A stretch of DNA of 53,889 nucleotides from an uncultured Lachnospiraceae bacterium (lineage in GTDB: Bacteria > Bacillota > Clostridia > Lachnospirales > Lachnospiraceae): positions 1 to 53,889 of the forward strand of contig CAJUEW010000020.1 in assembly GCA_910585465.1 (NCBI GenBank), written 5' to 3'. Shown here in pieces: positions 25,184-33,651 of the stretch (position 1 is its first letter; every line of letters begins with the position of its first letter). Below the pieces are notes generated by a model. The model saw only the letters and a list, made by a program, of their open reading frames with translations. It was not told the origin of the DNA and searched no databases. A program made the position numbers and the translations under genes.

Positions 25184-25897
25184 ATGAGAGTGAAAACAGA
25201 AAATATGATTCAAAAAGATGATGGAACTAGGATTTATGAACCGCGAACGATTCAGGAAGTGTTTAATGATATTAAAAAAATATTGATAGAGGAAGGACTA
25301 TGTCCGGATGAATATTTTTCCCTAAGTTATCAAATCAGTTGCCATGCCGATGAACCATTTCCTGAAATTTCTGGTTTGTTATGTAATGCACAGTGGGGTG
25401 GAAGTGAAGGGATTTATTTGGATGTTGCTATGAATATTTTTGTTTCAGAAGAAAGGATATATAAGCAAATATCGTTTATTACAGGAAAAACTTTATCTGA
25501 GACAGAAGATGCATTTGACCGTATGCAGTATATTGGTGGCTATATCTATCGTCTGCTTATGGGAGATGGGCATATACATGCAAGATATATTCTTTTGCAT
25601 AATCCCAAACAAGATAAAGCTACATTAAATGAGAAGCTCAATTATGAATTTATAAGTCTTTTGAAGAAAAACTTATACAGCCAAAAAGAGGATTCTGTAA
25701 TTGATACTGACGAACTGGCTCTTAAAGCCATAATCCTGAAAGCTGTCGTGGTCAAACCATTAGCAGAAGATAAGATTAAGCAATTATTGGAAGCAGATAA
25801 TGCATTGGATATACTTTATAACTTATGCAGGCCTGTTATGCAGGCAACCATTTATGAGGTCGAAGACATTATTTCATCTGTTGAGATGCTTTCATAA
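25184..25897 (+). CDS. Unknown acidic protein, 237 residues
   Basis: Strong RBS AAAGGAGGTATTTT. Soluble alpha/beta composition, no signal peptide. No family recognised. A central NAQWGGSEGIYLDVAMNIFV and IGGYIYRLLMGDGHIHARYI segment looks well structured. It sits in the same direction and transcription unit as the 490-residue and coiled-coil proteins, with only 40 bp between. Confidence 0.7.
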   Translation: MRVKTENMIQKDDGTRIYEPRTIQEVFNDIKKILIEEGLCPDEYFSLSYQISCHADEPFPEISGLLCNAQWGGSEGIYLDVAMNIFVSEERIYKQISFITGKTLSETEDAFDRMQYIGGYIYRLLMGDGHIHARYILLHNPKQDKATLNEKLNYEFISLLKKNLYSQKEDSVIDTDELALKAIILKAVVVKPLAEDKIKQLLEADNALDILYNLCRPVMQATIYEVEDIISSVEMLS

Positions 25898-26003
25898 AGG
25901 CTATGCTATTTTTTAGTAGGAGTAAATGAGAATGAGGCTGTTGCAACTGATTGACATAGATTATTAATCTGTTGAGAACGGAGGATAAGGAGGAAATTTA
26001 AAA

Positions 26004-26672
26004 ATGTTCATAAAGAAAATCAGTTATGGTGGGATTGATTGGCATGATTCCTATCGGACGATTACTCAAATAAAATGGAATAAACAATTTGAAATTCCTG
26101 CCAGTAAGGTAACAGACTGCATTGTAAATGACATTATGCAGAAGGTACCATATTTAGATCCAGTAGATTTTTATAATGCAGTATTGAGAAATAAAACATA
26201 TCGTTTTCCTCTTTTAATTTTGGAAAACGGAAAAGTTGTATTTCCAGAAGAATATGAAGATATTTGGGAGTCTTACGGAGAGATTGAAGGATATTCTTTG
26301 AAGAGGTATTATTATGGTGGACAGGCATTGTATCTGACAGATTATGAAATTTCGGATATACCGCAGGAACAGGTTTGTTATCTCGTGGAGGAACACTTCT
26401 ATGCATACACAAAAGGTGTTCCGCTTGTTGAAAGATTTTATCACAGACCATTTAAAGAATTGAAAGAAGCGGAGGCCTATCAGCGGACTCTGAAGAAACA
26501 TGATGAGAGATCGGAGGTTTCAATACAGGTGTATAATTTGCAAGAAATTAGTTCTACAGAATGGTTACGGGCCAATATGGAGGTTATAGAGCTTTCCTTA
26601 GAGGATGCAGAAAAAAACTATGCTGTTTTCGTGAAGAATCATATAGAAAACTTGAAAAAATGTTGTCTATAG
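26004..26672 (+). CDS. Unknown protein, 222 residues, possibly frameshifted at its end
   Basis: AAGGAGG precedes ATG 26004. Tyr-rich, soluble, no recognised domain; FPLLILENGKVVFPEEYEDI and YYYGGQALYLTDYEI suggest beta structure. At an A6 run (26655-26660) the frame ends LKKCCL. Another frame continues MLSIDLEARCLGIIPNSDVF then RKIQQANLHN to 26752, which looks like a natural protein tail. Either the gene has a one-base shift or slippage joins the two frames. Confidence 0.7.
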   Translation: MFIKKISYGGIDWHDSYRTITQIKWNKQFEIPASKVTDCIVNDIMQKVPYLDPVDFYNAVLRNKTYRFPLLILENGKVVFPEEYEDIWESYGEIEGYSLKRYYYGGQALYLTDYEISDIPQEQVCYLVEEHFYAYTKGVPLVERFYHRPFKELKEAEAYQRTLKKHDERSEVSIQVYNLQEISSTEWLRANMEVIELSLEDAEKNYAVFVKNHIENLKKCCL

Positions 26673-26769
26673 ATTTGGAGGCGAGATGCCTTGGTATCAT
26701 CCCGAATTCGGATGTGTTCCGCAAGATTCAACAAGCAAATCTACATAACTGAAAGGAATGGTATTTAAC

Positions 26770-27039
26770 ATGACAGATGGAGAAAGATTGGTATATCTAA
26801 TTCTAGGTAATATTGGCGATGAAGTTGCATTAAAAAATATTTGCGAAGCTCACAGTATAGAGATGGAAGAAATTGATGATCAAGCGAAGAAGTTTCTTAT
26901 CCATACAAATCAATTCTATTGTGATATTGAAGCATTTATGGATTTACATCTGGAAATAAAAGAGGAATTTGATTTTCTTCTAAAAAGCGGAGATATTGTG
27001 AAAACTACGGATGGCTTTGTTTGGAAAAACGTTGTTTGA
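26770..27039 (+). CDS. Unknown small acidic protein, 89 residues
   Basis: The start is taken at ATG 26770, 12 bp after AAAGGA; ATG 26758 lies inside that site. The product (MTDGERLVYLILGN and LHLEIKEEFDFLLKSGDIVK, then TTDGFVWKNVV) resembles a small winged-helix or immunity-type fold by composition only. Last gene before terminator 3. Confidence 0.6.
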   Translation: MTDGERLVYLILGNIGDEVALKNICEAHSIEMEEIDDQAKKFLIHTNQFYCDIEAFMDLHLEIKEEFDFLLKSGDIVKTTDGFVWKNVV

Positions 27040-27063
27040 TTAGTAGTTATTATAGTAAATGGT

Positions 27064-27101
27064 AAGGGTCTGTATGTAGGAATAATGCAGACCCTTTTTT
27101 T
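27064..27101 (+). terminator. Leader terminator 3
   Basis: AAGGGTCTG pairs with CAGACCCTT across 15 nt, then a T-tract. It ends 13 bp before the start of the next gene. Confidence 0.8.
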
Positions 27102-27114
27102 GAGGTAAAATAGT

Positions 27115-28344
27115 ATGATTAAAGAGTATGTGAATACGATTGAAAAAATGTGCGGTAAATATTCTGCATGGCAAATATGGAATGATTTTATTTCAGTTTC
27201 ACATGAAGCCTATGTAGGCAGATATTGGAATGAGCTGGTTCCTTTTATCAGAAATCTGTTCAATTCCACATTTAAGTCTAACCCCTATCTGGAACGTGCA
27301 CTGATGACAGGGATCACGCGGGTCAGCAAGGAGTCTGTTTTCTCTGACTTAAACAATCTAGAGGTGGTGACTACGACCTCTGAAAAATACGAGGATTCTT
27401 TCGGTTTCACACAAGAGGAGGTTTGGGAGGTTCTGAAAGAATATGGGTTGTATGAACAGCGGGAACGGGTGCGGTACTGGTATGATGGCTTTACCTTCGG
27501 CAAAAAGCCAGACATCTACAATCCCTGGTCAATCATCAATTATCTGGACAAGCGCCGTTTCTCTCCATACTGGGCCAACACCAGCAGCAACGGCCTGATT
27601 GGGAAACTAATCCGGGAAGGGAGCCCGGATCTGAAGATTGCCATGGAGGATCTGCTTTCCGGCAAGCCGCTCTATGCACAGATTGATGATCAGGTCGTAT
27701 TCAATATGCTGGATGCCGACGAAAATGCTCTCTGGAGCCTGTTATTGGCAAGCGGCTATCTGCGGGTAGAGCAGTTTGAATTTTTAGACAGTGGATACCC
27801 GGAATGCAGATTAAAGCTGACTAATTGGGAAGTTACTGCGATGTTTAGGCGAATGGTAGCCGAATGGTTCGGGCAGCCCGCTTTTGCCTCTGCATATAAC
27901 ACGTTCATCAAAGCGTTTCTGCTGGGGGATGTGGATGCCATGAATACCTATATAAACCGGGTTGCTTCCGCTTCCTTTAGTTACTTCGATACCGGCAAAA
28001 GTCCTTCTGAGGATACTGAACCTGAACGTTTTTACCATGGTTTCGTGCTTGGACTGATCGTTGAACCGGCAGACAAGTACAGAATCACATCCAACCGGGA
28101 AAGCGGTTTTGGAAGATATGATGTGATGCTGGAGCTTCTCCAACCTTCGGAAGATGCTGCAATTATCGAATTTAAGGTCTGCAGCGCAAAAAAGAAGCAG
28201 ACTTTAGAGGATGCCGTAGCAGAAGCATTAGATCAGATTGACAGGATGCGCTATGCTGAGGACTTGGAAGCAAAAGGGATTCCGGCAGAGCGAATTCGAA
28301 AATATGGATTTGCATTTGAAGGGAAGAAAATTTTGATCGGATAA
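27115..28344 (+). pseudogene. Chimeric PD-(D/E)XK (DUF1703) protein lacking its ATPase domain
   Basis: From about residue 30 the sequence is the C-terminal two thirds of the AAA-ATPase-like/PD-(D/E)XK family: LFNSTFKSNPYLERALMTGI, RVSKESVFSDLNNLEVV, WYDGFTFGKKPDIYNPWS, and a nuclease core GFGRYDVMLEL then AAIIEFKVC. Normal members have about 550 residues and begin with a Walker A domain, absent here. The first 26 residues (MIKEYVNTIEKMCGKYSAWQ, IWNDFI) instead resemble the start of phage/plasmid N6-adenine methylase-like proteins. The frame is open, so a chimeric protein could be made. GAGGT stands before the ATG. Confidence 0.7.
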
Positions 28345-28440
28345 TTTCTGGAGCTTTAAGTCTATTAGTTTTTCATACTTGTTGGATGCTTGAAATCGTT
28401 TCTTTATTAACCGGATGCTTTGTAGAAAGATGCAAGGAAT

Positions 28441-28486
28441 TTTAGGCCGTCATTTTTAAATTGCATGAGGCAATGGACGGCCTAAA
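28441..28486. repeat. 11-bp inverted repeat after the PD-(D/E)XK gene
   Basis: TTTAGGCCGTC (28441-28451) and GACGGCCTAAA (28476-28486). The T-rich stretch follows only after several bases, so this may be a weak terminator or an element end. The rest of 28345-28590 shows no gene. Confidence 0.5.
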
Positions 28487-28590
28487 TGCTGGTTTTTATG
28501 TGTATTATCCTGACCAATCAGATAGATCAGATGGATTATTTTTTGAGATATTGACAATTTGCATTTGGCGGGGTAGAATAATAGCGATTT

Positions 28591-28627
28591 ATATTATTGC
28601 GTGAAATGCAGATTTTACGCAATAATA
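28591..28627. repeat. 37-bp palindrome upstream of the tyrosine recombinase
   Basis: Perfect 12-bp arms ATATTATTGCGT and ACGCAATAATAT enclose 13 bp that contain a further AAAT/ATTT pairing. It lies 28 bp before the recombinase start. Size and symmetry suit a recombinase binding site or operator; there is no T-tract of terminator type. Confidence 0.7.
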
Positions 28628-28655
28628 TGACTAAAAGAGAATAGAGGAAGGTTTT

Positions 28656-29756
28656 ATGAGTGAATATACGGATACTGTAAGAACACAGAATATATTGGCT
28701 TTGAGAGCATTGTTGAAGCAAATGCCTCCTTTTTGTACAGATTATTTCAGAGGAATTGCTTCATCAACATCACCAAGGACACAGACCGGGTACTGCAGGG
28801 ATATCTATACCTTTTTACAATTTATTGTTATGAGAAATCCTATATACAAGGATTTTGAGATTAAGGATATTCCTCTTAAAGTCCTTGAGGAAATGACACC
28901 AGCTGACATCGATGAGTATCTGGAACATCTTAACTATTATATATTTGAAGGTATGGAATATAGAAACGGTGAATCTGCAAAAGCACGTAAATTGTCTGCT
29001 CTTAGTAATATGTATAGTTTCTTTAATAAAAGGCAGATTGTTTCAAATAATCCATTAAATGCAATTGATCGGCCAAAAGTCCATGATAAAGTGATTATCA
29101 CACTGGATCGGGAACAAATATTCGATTTGATGGATGCGGTCGAGAGTCCGACTAATATGACAGATCGCCAGAAAAAATTTCATAATCTTACAATGGCCCG
29201 TGACCGTGCTATTTTAACTTCATTTTTGGGAACTGGAATGCGAGTATCGGAATTGGCTGGATTGGATATTACGGACATAGACTTTAATAATCAGACGTTT
29301 CGGGTGATCCGGAAAGGTGGAAATGAAGCATATATTTACTTTGGTGATGATATACGGGACGCCCTCTGCTACTATTTAGGTATTCAGGAAAATCCAGAGA
29401 ATCTAAGTAATGAAATAAAACAATTATCCCCTAGGGAATCCCTATTGAAGGGCAACGATGAAGAGAAAGCATTATTTCTTTCACTTAGAGGGAATCGTAT
29501 GGCGGTTCGCAGTATAGAGGTTATGGTGAAAAAATACTGTACAATGATAAACACGAATAAGAAAATTACCCCTCATAAGCTTCGGAGCACATATGGAACT
29601 GCTTTATATAAGGAAACTGGAGATATTTATCTTGTGGCGGATGTTCTTGGGCATAAAGATGTAAATACCACCAAAAAGCATTATGCTGAGATGACTAATG
29701 ATAATAGGAAACGGGCGGCTAATATTGTTTCTATTAAAAAAAGCAGTCAAAAATGA
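28656..29756 (+). CDS. Tyrosine recombinase/integrase, XerC/D-like
   Basis: 366 residues: N-terminal SAM-like core-binding domain (about 25-135), then the catalytic domain with all expected residues: Arg196 (GTGMRVSELAG), Lys220, His307 and Arg310 (TPHKLRSTYGT), His333 (LGHKDVNTT) and nucleophile Tyr343. Intact and probably active. GAGGAAGG precedes the ATG. It is the only complete site-specific recombinase in the accessory region, so it is the best candidate for moving or inverting part of it. The palindrome at 28591 is a candidate target or operator. Confidence 0.92.
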   Translation: MSEYTDTVRTQNILALRALLKQMPPFCTDYFRGIASSTSPRTQTGYCRDIYTFLQFIVMRNPIYKDFEIKDIPLKVLEEMTPADIDEYLEHLNYYIFEGMEYRNGESAKARKLSALSNMYSFFNKRQIVSNNPLNAIDRPKVHDKVIITLDREQIFDLMDAVESPTNMTDRQKKFHNLTMARDRAILTSFLGTGMRVSELAGLDITDIDFNNQTFRVIRKGGNEAYIYFGDDIRDALCYYLGIQENPENLSNEIKQLSPRESLLKGNDEEKALFLSLRGNRMAVRSIEVMVKKYCTMINTNKKITPHKLRSTYGTALYKETGDIYLVADVLGHKDVNTTKKHYAEMTNDNRKRAANIVSIKKSSQK

Positions 29757-29857
29757 TATAGTAATATTTTTAGAACCATTTATCTTGCCAGCCTTCGCAT
29801 AATTATTTATAATAAGAGTAAAGAAGGGGTATTTTCTACATAAGGAGGCACTATATT

Positions 29858-30766
29858 GTGGGAACAGATGAGAACACGACAAAAGATAAAGCTACTACAA
29901 ATATGAATGCCGCTGAATTAAAAGAAAAATCTTTTATTAGTATAAAAGACCAATTAGTTGAAAAAGCAAGAAGTTTTAATCTTCTAAGCAATGTATTTAT
30001 GAGTGTTGCGTTAAATGACATTCCTGCTTGCCAACATGTTATCCGTGTTATAACAGGCATCCCGGATTTAGTTGTGAAGGAGGTAAGGTCACAGCACAGA
30101 ATTTCAAAGATTACGGCGCATGATGCCATTCTTGACATACTGGCAGAGGATAGCGGCAGACGGTTAGTGAATTTAGAAATCCAAAAAAAAGATACAATTG
30201 ATCATGCAAGAAGAACTAGATTTTATGCAGCAATGATTGATAGTGAATTTTTAGAAAAAGGAAAAGAATATAATCAGATGCCAGATGTCCATATTATATA
30301 CATTAGTGAGACGGATTTATGGGCGGCAGGAAAAACTCTTTATAAGGTAGAAAAGAAATTTAAAGGAACAGAAAATCCGTATGATGATGGTGTTTATGTA
30401 ACATATGTAAATGCTGAGATAGACGATGGCAGTGATGTTGCAAAACTAATGGATTATTTTAAGACAGCCGATCCAGAGGATATGAGTCAAGGAGATTTGT
30501 CCACAAGGATTCATTTTTTGAAGTGCGAGGAAGGAGGTTATCCGGAGATGTGTGAAGTTTCTGAAAAAATTTATGAGGAAGGTATAATCGAGGGCAAAAA
30601 AGAAGGTATAATCGAAGGCAAAAAGGAAGGTATAATCGAAGGCAAAAAGGAAACAGCACTTAATATGAAAAAGAAGGGGTATTCAGATGCTATAATAGCA
30701 GATATTTTAGAAGTTGGAATAAGTGTTATACAACAATGGATAGCGGGAAGTAAAGCAAAATCTTGA
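29858..30766 (+). CDS. Rpn-family recombination-promoting nuclease (PD-(D/E)XK transposase-like)
   Basis: 302 residues, GTG start behind AAGGAGG. The core HDAILDILAEDSGRRLVNLE then IQKKDT carries the Asp and Glu-x-Gln of a PD-(D/E)XK nuclease, followed by RTRFYAAMIDSEFLEKGKEY and VHIIYISETD, standard for the Rpn/PDDEXK_2 family. Near the C-terminus an octapeptide GIIEGKKE is repeated three times by a 24-bp repeat, then a helix-turn-helix-like tail (MKKKGYSDAIIADILEVGIS). Rpn proteins cleave DNA and promote RecA-independent recombination. Confidence 0.88.
   Translation: MGTDENTTKDKATTNMNAAELKEKSFISIKDQLVEKARSFNLLSNVFMSVALNDIPACQHVIRVITGIPDLVVKEVRSQHRISKITAHDAILDILAEDSGRRLVNLEIQKKDTIDHARRTRFYAAMIDSEFLEKGKEYNQMPDVHIIYISETDLWAAGKTLYKVEKKFKGTENPYDDGVYVTYVNAEIDDGSDVAKLMDYFKTADPEDMSQGDLSTRIHFLKCEEGGYPEMCEVSEKIYEEGIIEGKKEGIIEGKKEGIIEGKKETALNMKKKGYSDAIIADILEVGISVIQQWIAGSKAKS
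30581..30652 (+). repeat. Three in-frame copies of a 24-bp repeat
   Basis: Units starting GGTATAATCG at 30581, 30605 and 30629 encode GIIEGKKE. The third and second are nearly identical, suggesting recent slippage. Confidence 0.85.
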
Positions 30767-30825
30767 TTTCATGATTTTTTAATGGAAATCTTACAAGGAA
30801 ATTTAACGCTCTAAGTAAGGAGGCA

Positions 30826-31050
30826 GAGATATGTGAAGTTTCTGAAAAAATTTATAAGGAAGGTATAATTGAAGGCAAAAAGGAAGGTATAATCGAAGGC
30901 AAAAAGGAAGGTATAATCGAAGGCAAAAAGGAAGGTATAATCGAAAGCAAAAAGGAAACAGCACTTAATATGAAAAAGAAAGGGTATTCAGATGGTATAA
31001 TAGCAGATGTTTTAGAAGTTGGAATAAATGTTATACAACAATGGATATGA
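30826..31050 (+). pseudogene. Duplicated C-terminal tail of the Rpn gene
   Basis: The frame EICEVSEKIYKEGIIEGKKE, continuing through four copies of the octapeptide to KKKGYSDGIIADVLEVGINV and a stop at 31048-31050, repeats the end of the preceding gene with a few changes. There is no start or nuclease core. It has one repeat unit more than the intact gene. Confidence 0.75.
30862..30957 (+). repeat. Four copies of the 24-bp repeat in the duplicated tail
   Basis: Units start at 30862, 30886, 30910 and 30934; the last has GAAAGC for GAAGGC. Confidence 0.85.
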
Positions 31051-31107
31051 TTTTTTTAGAAGAGATGAGACGACGAAAATTATTCGTCTCTTTCTCTTCT
31101 AAAAAAA
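31051..31107. terminator. Bidirectional terminator between convergent genes
   Basis: AGAAGAGA-T-GAGACGA pairs with TCGTCTC-TT-TCTCTTCT, with T7 on one side and A8 on the other. It serves the Rpn side (+) and the nucleotidyltransferase operon (-), whose stop is at 31209. Confidence 0.7.
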
Positions 31108-31208
31108 ATTTCTCAGAATGTCAGATCAAGAGAAGTCCAAAGGGTAATTTTCAGACAACTTATATATACAGATTTTGTGACACACCCACACACTCTGTTT
31201 TACTGTTC

Positions 31209-31925
31209 TTACTCCAAAAGCGTTTCTGCCATTTGAAGATAAGAACCTAATGTGCCGGTTTTTTCTTCGGTAATAGGGTTGATATCTACTTTGATACCTC
31301 CGATCATGAGTCCGTCTTCATTAAATATATTAAACAAGTCATCTTCTGCCTTGTGGCCTGTATACTCTACAACTATATCGAGGTCAGAACCTTCCTTTTC
31401 CAATCCTCGGCACCGGCTTCCATATATTGCAATCCCAACAAGATTTATAGCAATCTGGTACTCATCAATCTTGGATTGTAGATAGGCATAAACATTTAAT
31501 TCTATGTCTTCCTGGGTCAGTCCATTAATCTTGTGAAATCTCTCGCTTGTTTTTGCCTTGAATTCTTCTACTACTCTATGCTCTTCTGCAGTTTTTTTAG
31601 CATGATTCTTAAGCCAGTCCATTTCTGTATATTCTACGTTTTCTCTTAATGCTTCAAAATCAATCGGTATCAGCTTATCATAGGAACGTATACTTCCCTC
31701 CAGTTTACTCCGATGCACTGGTTCCTTTAGATCTAGCTCAATTTCATAGAGTGCCTCTATGATTGAAATATTAGGGTTATCGTACACACCGCCATCTAAT
31801 TCCCGATAATTCATATCATAAATTGTATAATCATATCCTTCACTAGATTCTTGAATACAAATATAGCGATCTGCTAATTGAAAAGCCAGTTCTGTTTCTT
31901 CAAATTCTTCTGATCTTTTTATCAT
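31209..31925 (-). CDS. Nucleotidyltransferase-domain protein with an LPD16-like N-terminus
   Basis: 238 residues. The C-terminal part carries the DNA-polymerase-beta-type core GIAIYGSRCRGLEKEGSDLD then IVVEY (Gly-Ser plus Asp-x-Asp), with a third acid in IKVDINPI. This minimal nucleotidyltransferase fold occurs in MNT-type antitoxins and AbiEii-like systems. The N-terminal RYICIQESSEGYDYTIYDMN then YRELDGGVYDN resembles the LPD16/YodL-associated domains of conjugative elements. It is the last gene of the minus-strand unit that begins with the sigma-like factor. A regulatory AMP- or nucleotidyl-transfer role is inferred. Confidence 0.7.
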   Translation of the reverse strand: MIKRSEEFEETELAFQLADRYICIQESSEGYDYTIYDMNYRELDGGVYDNPNISIIEALYEIELDLKEPVHRSKLEGSIRSYDKLIPIDFEALRENVEYTEMDWLKNHAKKTAEEHRVVEEFKAKTSERFHKINGLTQEDIELNVYAYLQSKIDEYQIAINLVGIAIYGSRCRGLEKEGSDLDIVVEYTGHKAEDDLFNIFNEDGLMIGGIKVDINPITEEKTGTLGSYLQMAETLLE

Positions 31926-32041
31926 CTATTTTCTCCAACTTATATTATTCAGCCGTTCAATTTTTTTATCATGTTTCCTACTAAATGTGGCAATCTACTA
32001 TGGTTAATATCCACATAGGATTTCCTCATTCTCTCCGGTTC

Positions 32042-32421
32042 TTAACGGCGAACCTTCAACAACAACTTTTCTGGTTCAAAATTAATATTTCCAACTTTGG
32101 GTATGGAATCATGTGCATAACTAAATAAATATTCTTTCCTATTCTTATAAAAATGTGAACGATCTATCCCATCATTAAATATTGTATAAGAAAATATGTT
32201 TTTTAGTTTTTCTTTGTCCCACGGATAAATATATATTCCATCTTGGAAGCACACCATTCTAATACTCCCCGTTTCGTATTTCTCGCGTTCTTTCTCAACA
32301 GCATTTATGAATTTAAGGTATTTTTTTGGCAATCTCCAATATTGTTTTCTTGATATGGGGCAAGTAACTATTTTACTGTCTTTTTCCCATTGCTAAACAC
32401 TGCTACTGTAAAATGACTCAT
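32042..32421 (-). pseudogene. Broken MSHFTVAVF-type mobile-element protein
   Basis: Behind GGAG, ATG 32421 starts MSHFTVAVFSNGKKTVK and meets TAG at 32370-32368. The same frame continues LLAPYQENNIGDCQ, the expected next part of this common conjugative-element protein. At an A7 run (32321-32327) the frame must shift to reach KKYLKFINAVEKEREKYETG and onward to 32042. One nonsense codon and one frameshift thus break an otherwise recognisable hypothetical gene. The remaining 96-codon frame has only a TTG overlapping its ribosome-like site. Confidence 0.7.
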
Positions 32422-32524
32422 TTTTGCAATCTCCCGTCTCTTATGGGGTGGCAAGTATGCCACCCTGACATTTGTTGAATGTCCCTTTTCACTCGTTACG
32501 CGATCTCACTGCTGCCCTCAATTA

Positions 32525-32779
32525 CTAAATGGTATTATCCTCATCTTCATATTCGCATGGTGGAATTACAAATTTTTCCTTCCAGCACTCTCCGCACATT
32601 CCACCTGCTAATAATTCGCGATCCGCTGCCGGAATATTTGGAAGCATTTGTTGTATAAGACCATATCCATTTTGGTAGGCTGCATAATTGATATATTCTT
32701 CCAGAGTCATAAAAATATCTTTAACTTTCCCGCAGCATGGACATTCTATACTCACGTTGCACTGCTTTATTTCACTCAT
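32525..32779 (-). CDS. Small zinc-ribbon protein
   Basis: 84 residues from ATG 32779, behind GGAGGA; a TTG at 32794 overlaps that site. Two Cys pairs, CPCCGKVKD near residue 15 and CGECWKEKF near 65, form a probable zinc ribbon. Proteins of this size and pattern are common in conjugative elements next to sigma-like genes. Function unknown. Confidence 0.7.
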   Translation of the reverse strand: MSEIKQCNVSIECPCCGKVKDIFMTLEEYINYAAYQNGYGLIQQMLPNIPAADRELLAGGMCGECWKEKFVIPPCEYEDEDNTI

Positions 32780-32821
32780 AATATTTTCCTCCAAATTAAA
32801 ATTATCAGTTTACGCTTATGT

Positions 32822-33364
32822 CTATATCAATTCAAGTTGTTTAAGGCGTTTTTTCATCCGTGTCAAACGTGCTGAAACACCACGGATTGTAATATTGCAA
32901 TGTGCGGCGATTTCCCGGTAGGTATATCCTTCTGCCCTCATATATATTACTTCCTTTTCTTTCGGCTTAATGTGTGGAAGCAATTGATGCAGTCGCAGCT
33001 TTGCATCCAAAATCTCAGATACACGTTCTATTCCGTTTTCATCTGCAAACCGGCCATCCATATCCGCAGAAATGTAATCTTCACGATAAGCCACCATACA
33101 TGCTTTTCTCTTAGGACGTTCCAGATACAAAAATTCATTCAGCATACAGTTTTTCATTTTTCTCCATGCAATAGAAGAAAAGCGAAACTTGGCTAATTCA
33201 GGATTCTCCAAATACTCCTGTACAGCGTCCAGATACCCAAATATAACGACATCATAGAATGTCCCTCTATCTAAATGATTTTTAAACAGAAAAGTGTTTA
33301 CCAAAGAAAGGTGCTGGCATGCAAATTGATTCTGTTCCTGTGTTAATTTATATATTTTTTTCAT
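32822..33364 (-). CDS. Sigma-70-like transcription factor of a mobile element
   Basis: 180 residues. The C-terminal KPKEKEVIYMRAEGYTYREI followed by AAHCNITIRGVSARLTRMKK is a sigma region-4 helix-turn-helix; the N-terminal LVNTFLFKNHLDRGTFYDVV and YLDAVQEYL match a region-2-like segment. Such short sigma factors are frequent in Firmicute ICEs. A terminator (33379-33408) stands directly before its AGAGGAG site, so read-through is needed. It could act on promoters in the element or elsewhere. Confidence 0.82.
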   Translation of the reverse strand: MKKIYKLTQEQNQFACQHLSLVNTFLFKNHLDRGTFYDVVIFGYLDAVQEYLENPELAKFRFSSIAWRKMKNCMLNEFLYLERPKRKACMVAYREDYISADMDGRFADENGIERVSEILDAKLRLHQLLPHIKPKEKEVIYMRAEGYTYREIAAHCNITIRGVSARLTRMKKRLKQLELI

Positions 33365-33378
33365 AAGTATGTCTCCTC

Positions 33379-33408
33379 TAAAAAAAGAAATCCCATTAAC
33401 AGGATTTC
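33379..33408 (-). terminator. Leader terminator 4 (before the sigma-like gene)
   Basis: On the minus strand GAAATCC-TGTTAATG-GGATTTC followed by seven T, ending a few bases before the ribosome site of the sigma-like gene. Confidence 0.8.
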
Positions 33409-33414
33409 CAATAC

Positions 33415-33618
33415 CTAAATATAATCATAAATGCAAATATTCATGCGAAATTCTCCACATACATTTTTCGTTCTTAAGTATGTAAACTGTAATAAGCCGT
33501 ATTCAGGTTGTTCTGTCCATGGAGGATAATGCCTCCGGAGATTCCCAAACCATATGACGTTTTCCTTTTTTATAGATGCCCTTACCTCCTTGTGTCGGAA
33601 TTCATATTTCTGTGGCAA
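33415..33618 (-). CDS. Small unknown protein with uncertain start
   Basis: A 67-residue frame (KKENVIWFGNLRRHYPPWTE, YGLLQFTYLRTKN). The strong AAGGAGG upstream is placed for an ATG about 8 bp before the TTG 33618, but that ATG is in another frame and gives only MRVATEI before a stop. So this is either a gene frameshifted near its start or a leader-peptide arrangement. No family recognised. Confidence 0.4.
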   Translation of the reverse strand: MPQKYEFRHKEVRASIKKENVIWFGNLRRHYPPWTEQPEYGLLQFTYLRTKNVCGEFRMNICIYDYI

Positions 33619-33651
33619 CTCTCATTTATAATTGTTCCTCCTTTGCTGCAT

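Noticed and set aside
30581..30957. Regular 24-bp repeats that could suggest a CRISPR array
   Set aside because: Units are contiguous with no spacers, in frame and coding, and inside an Rpn gene.
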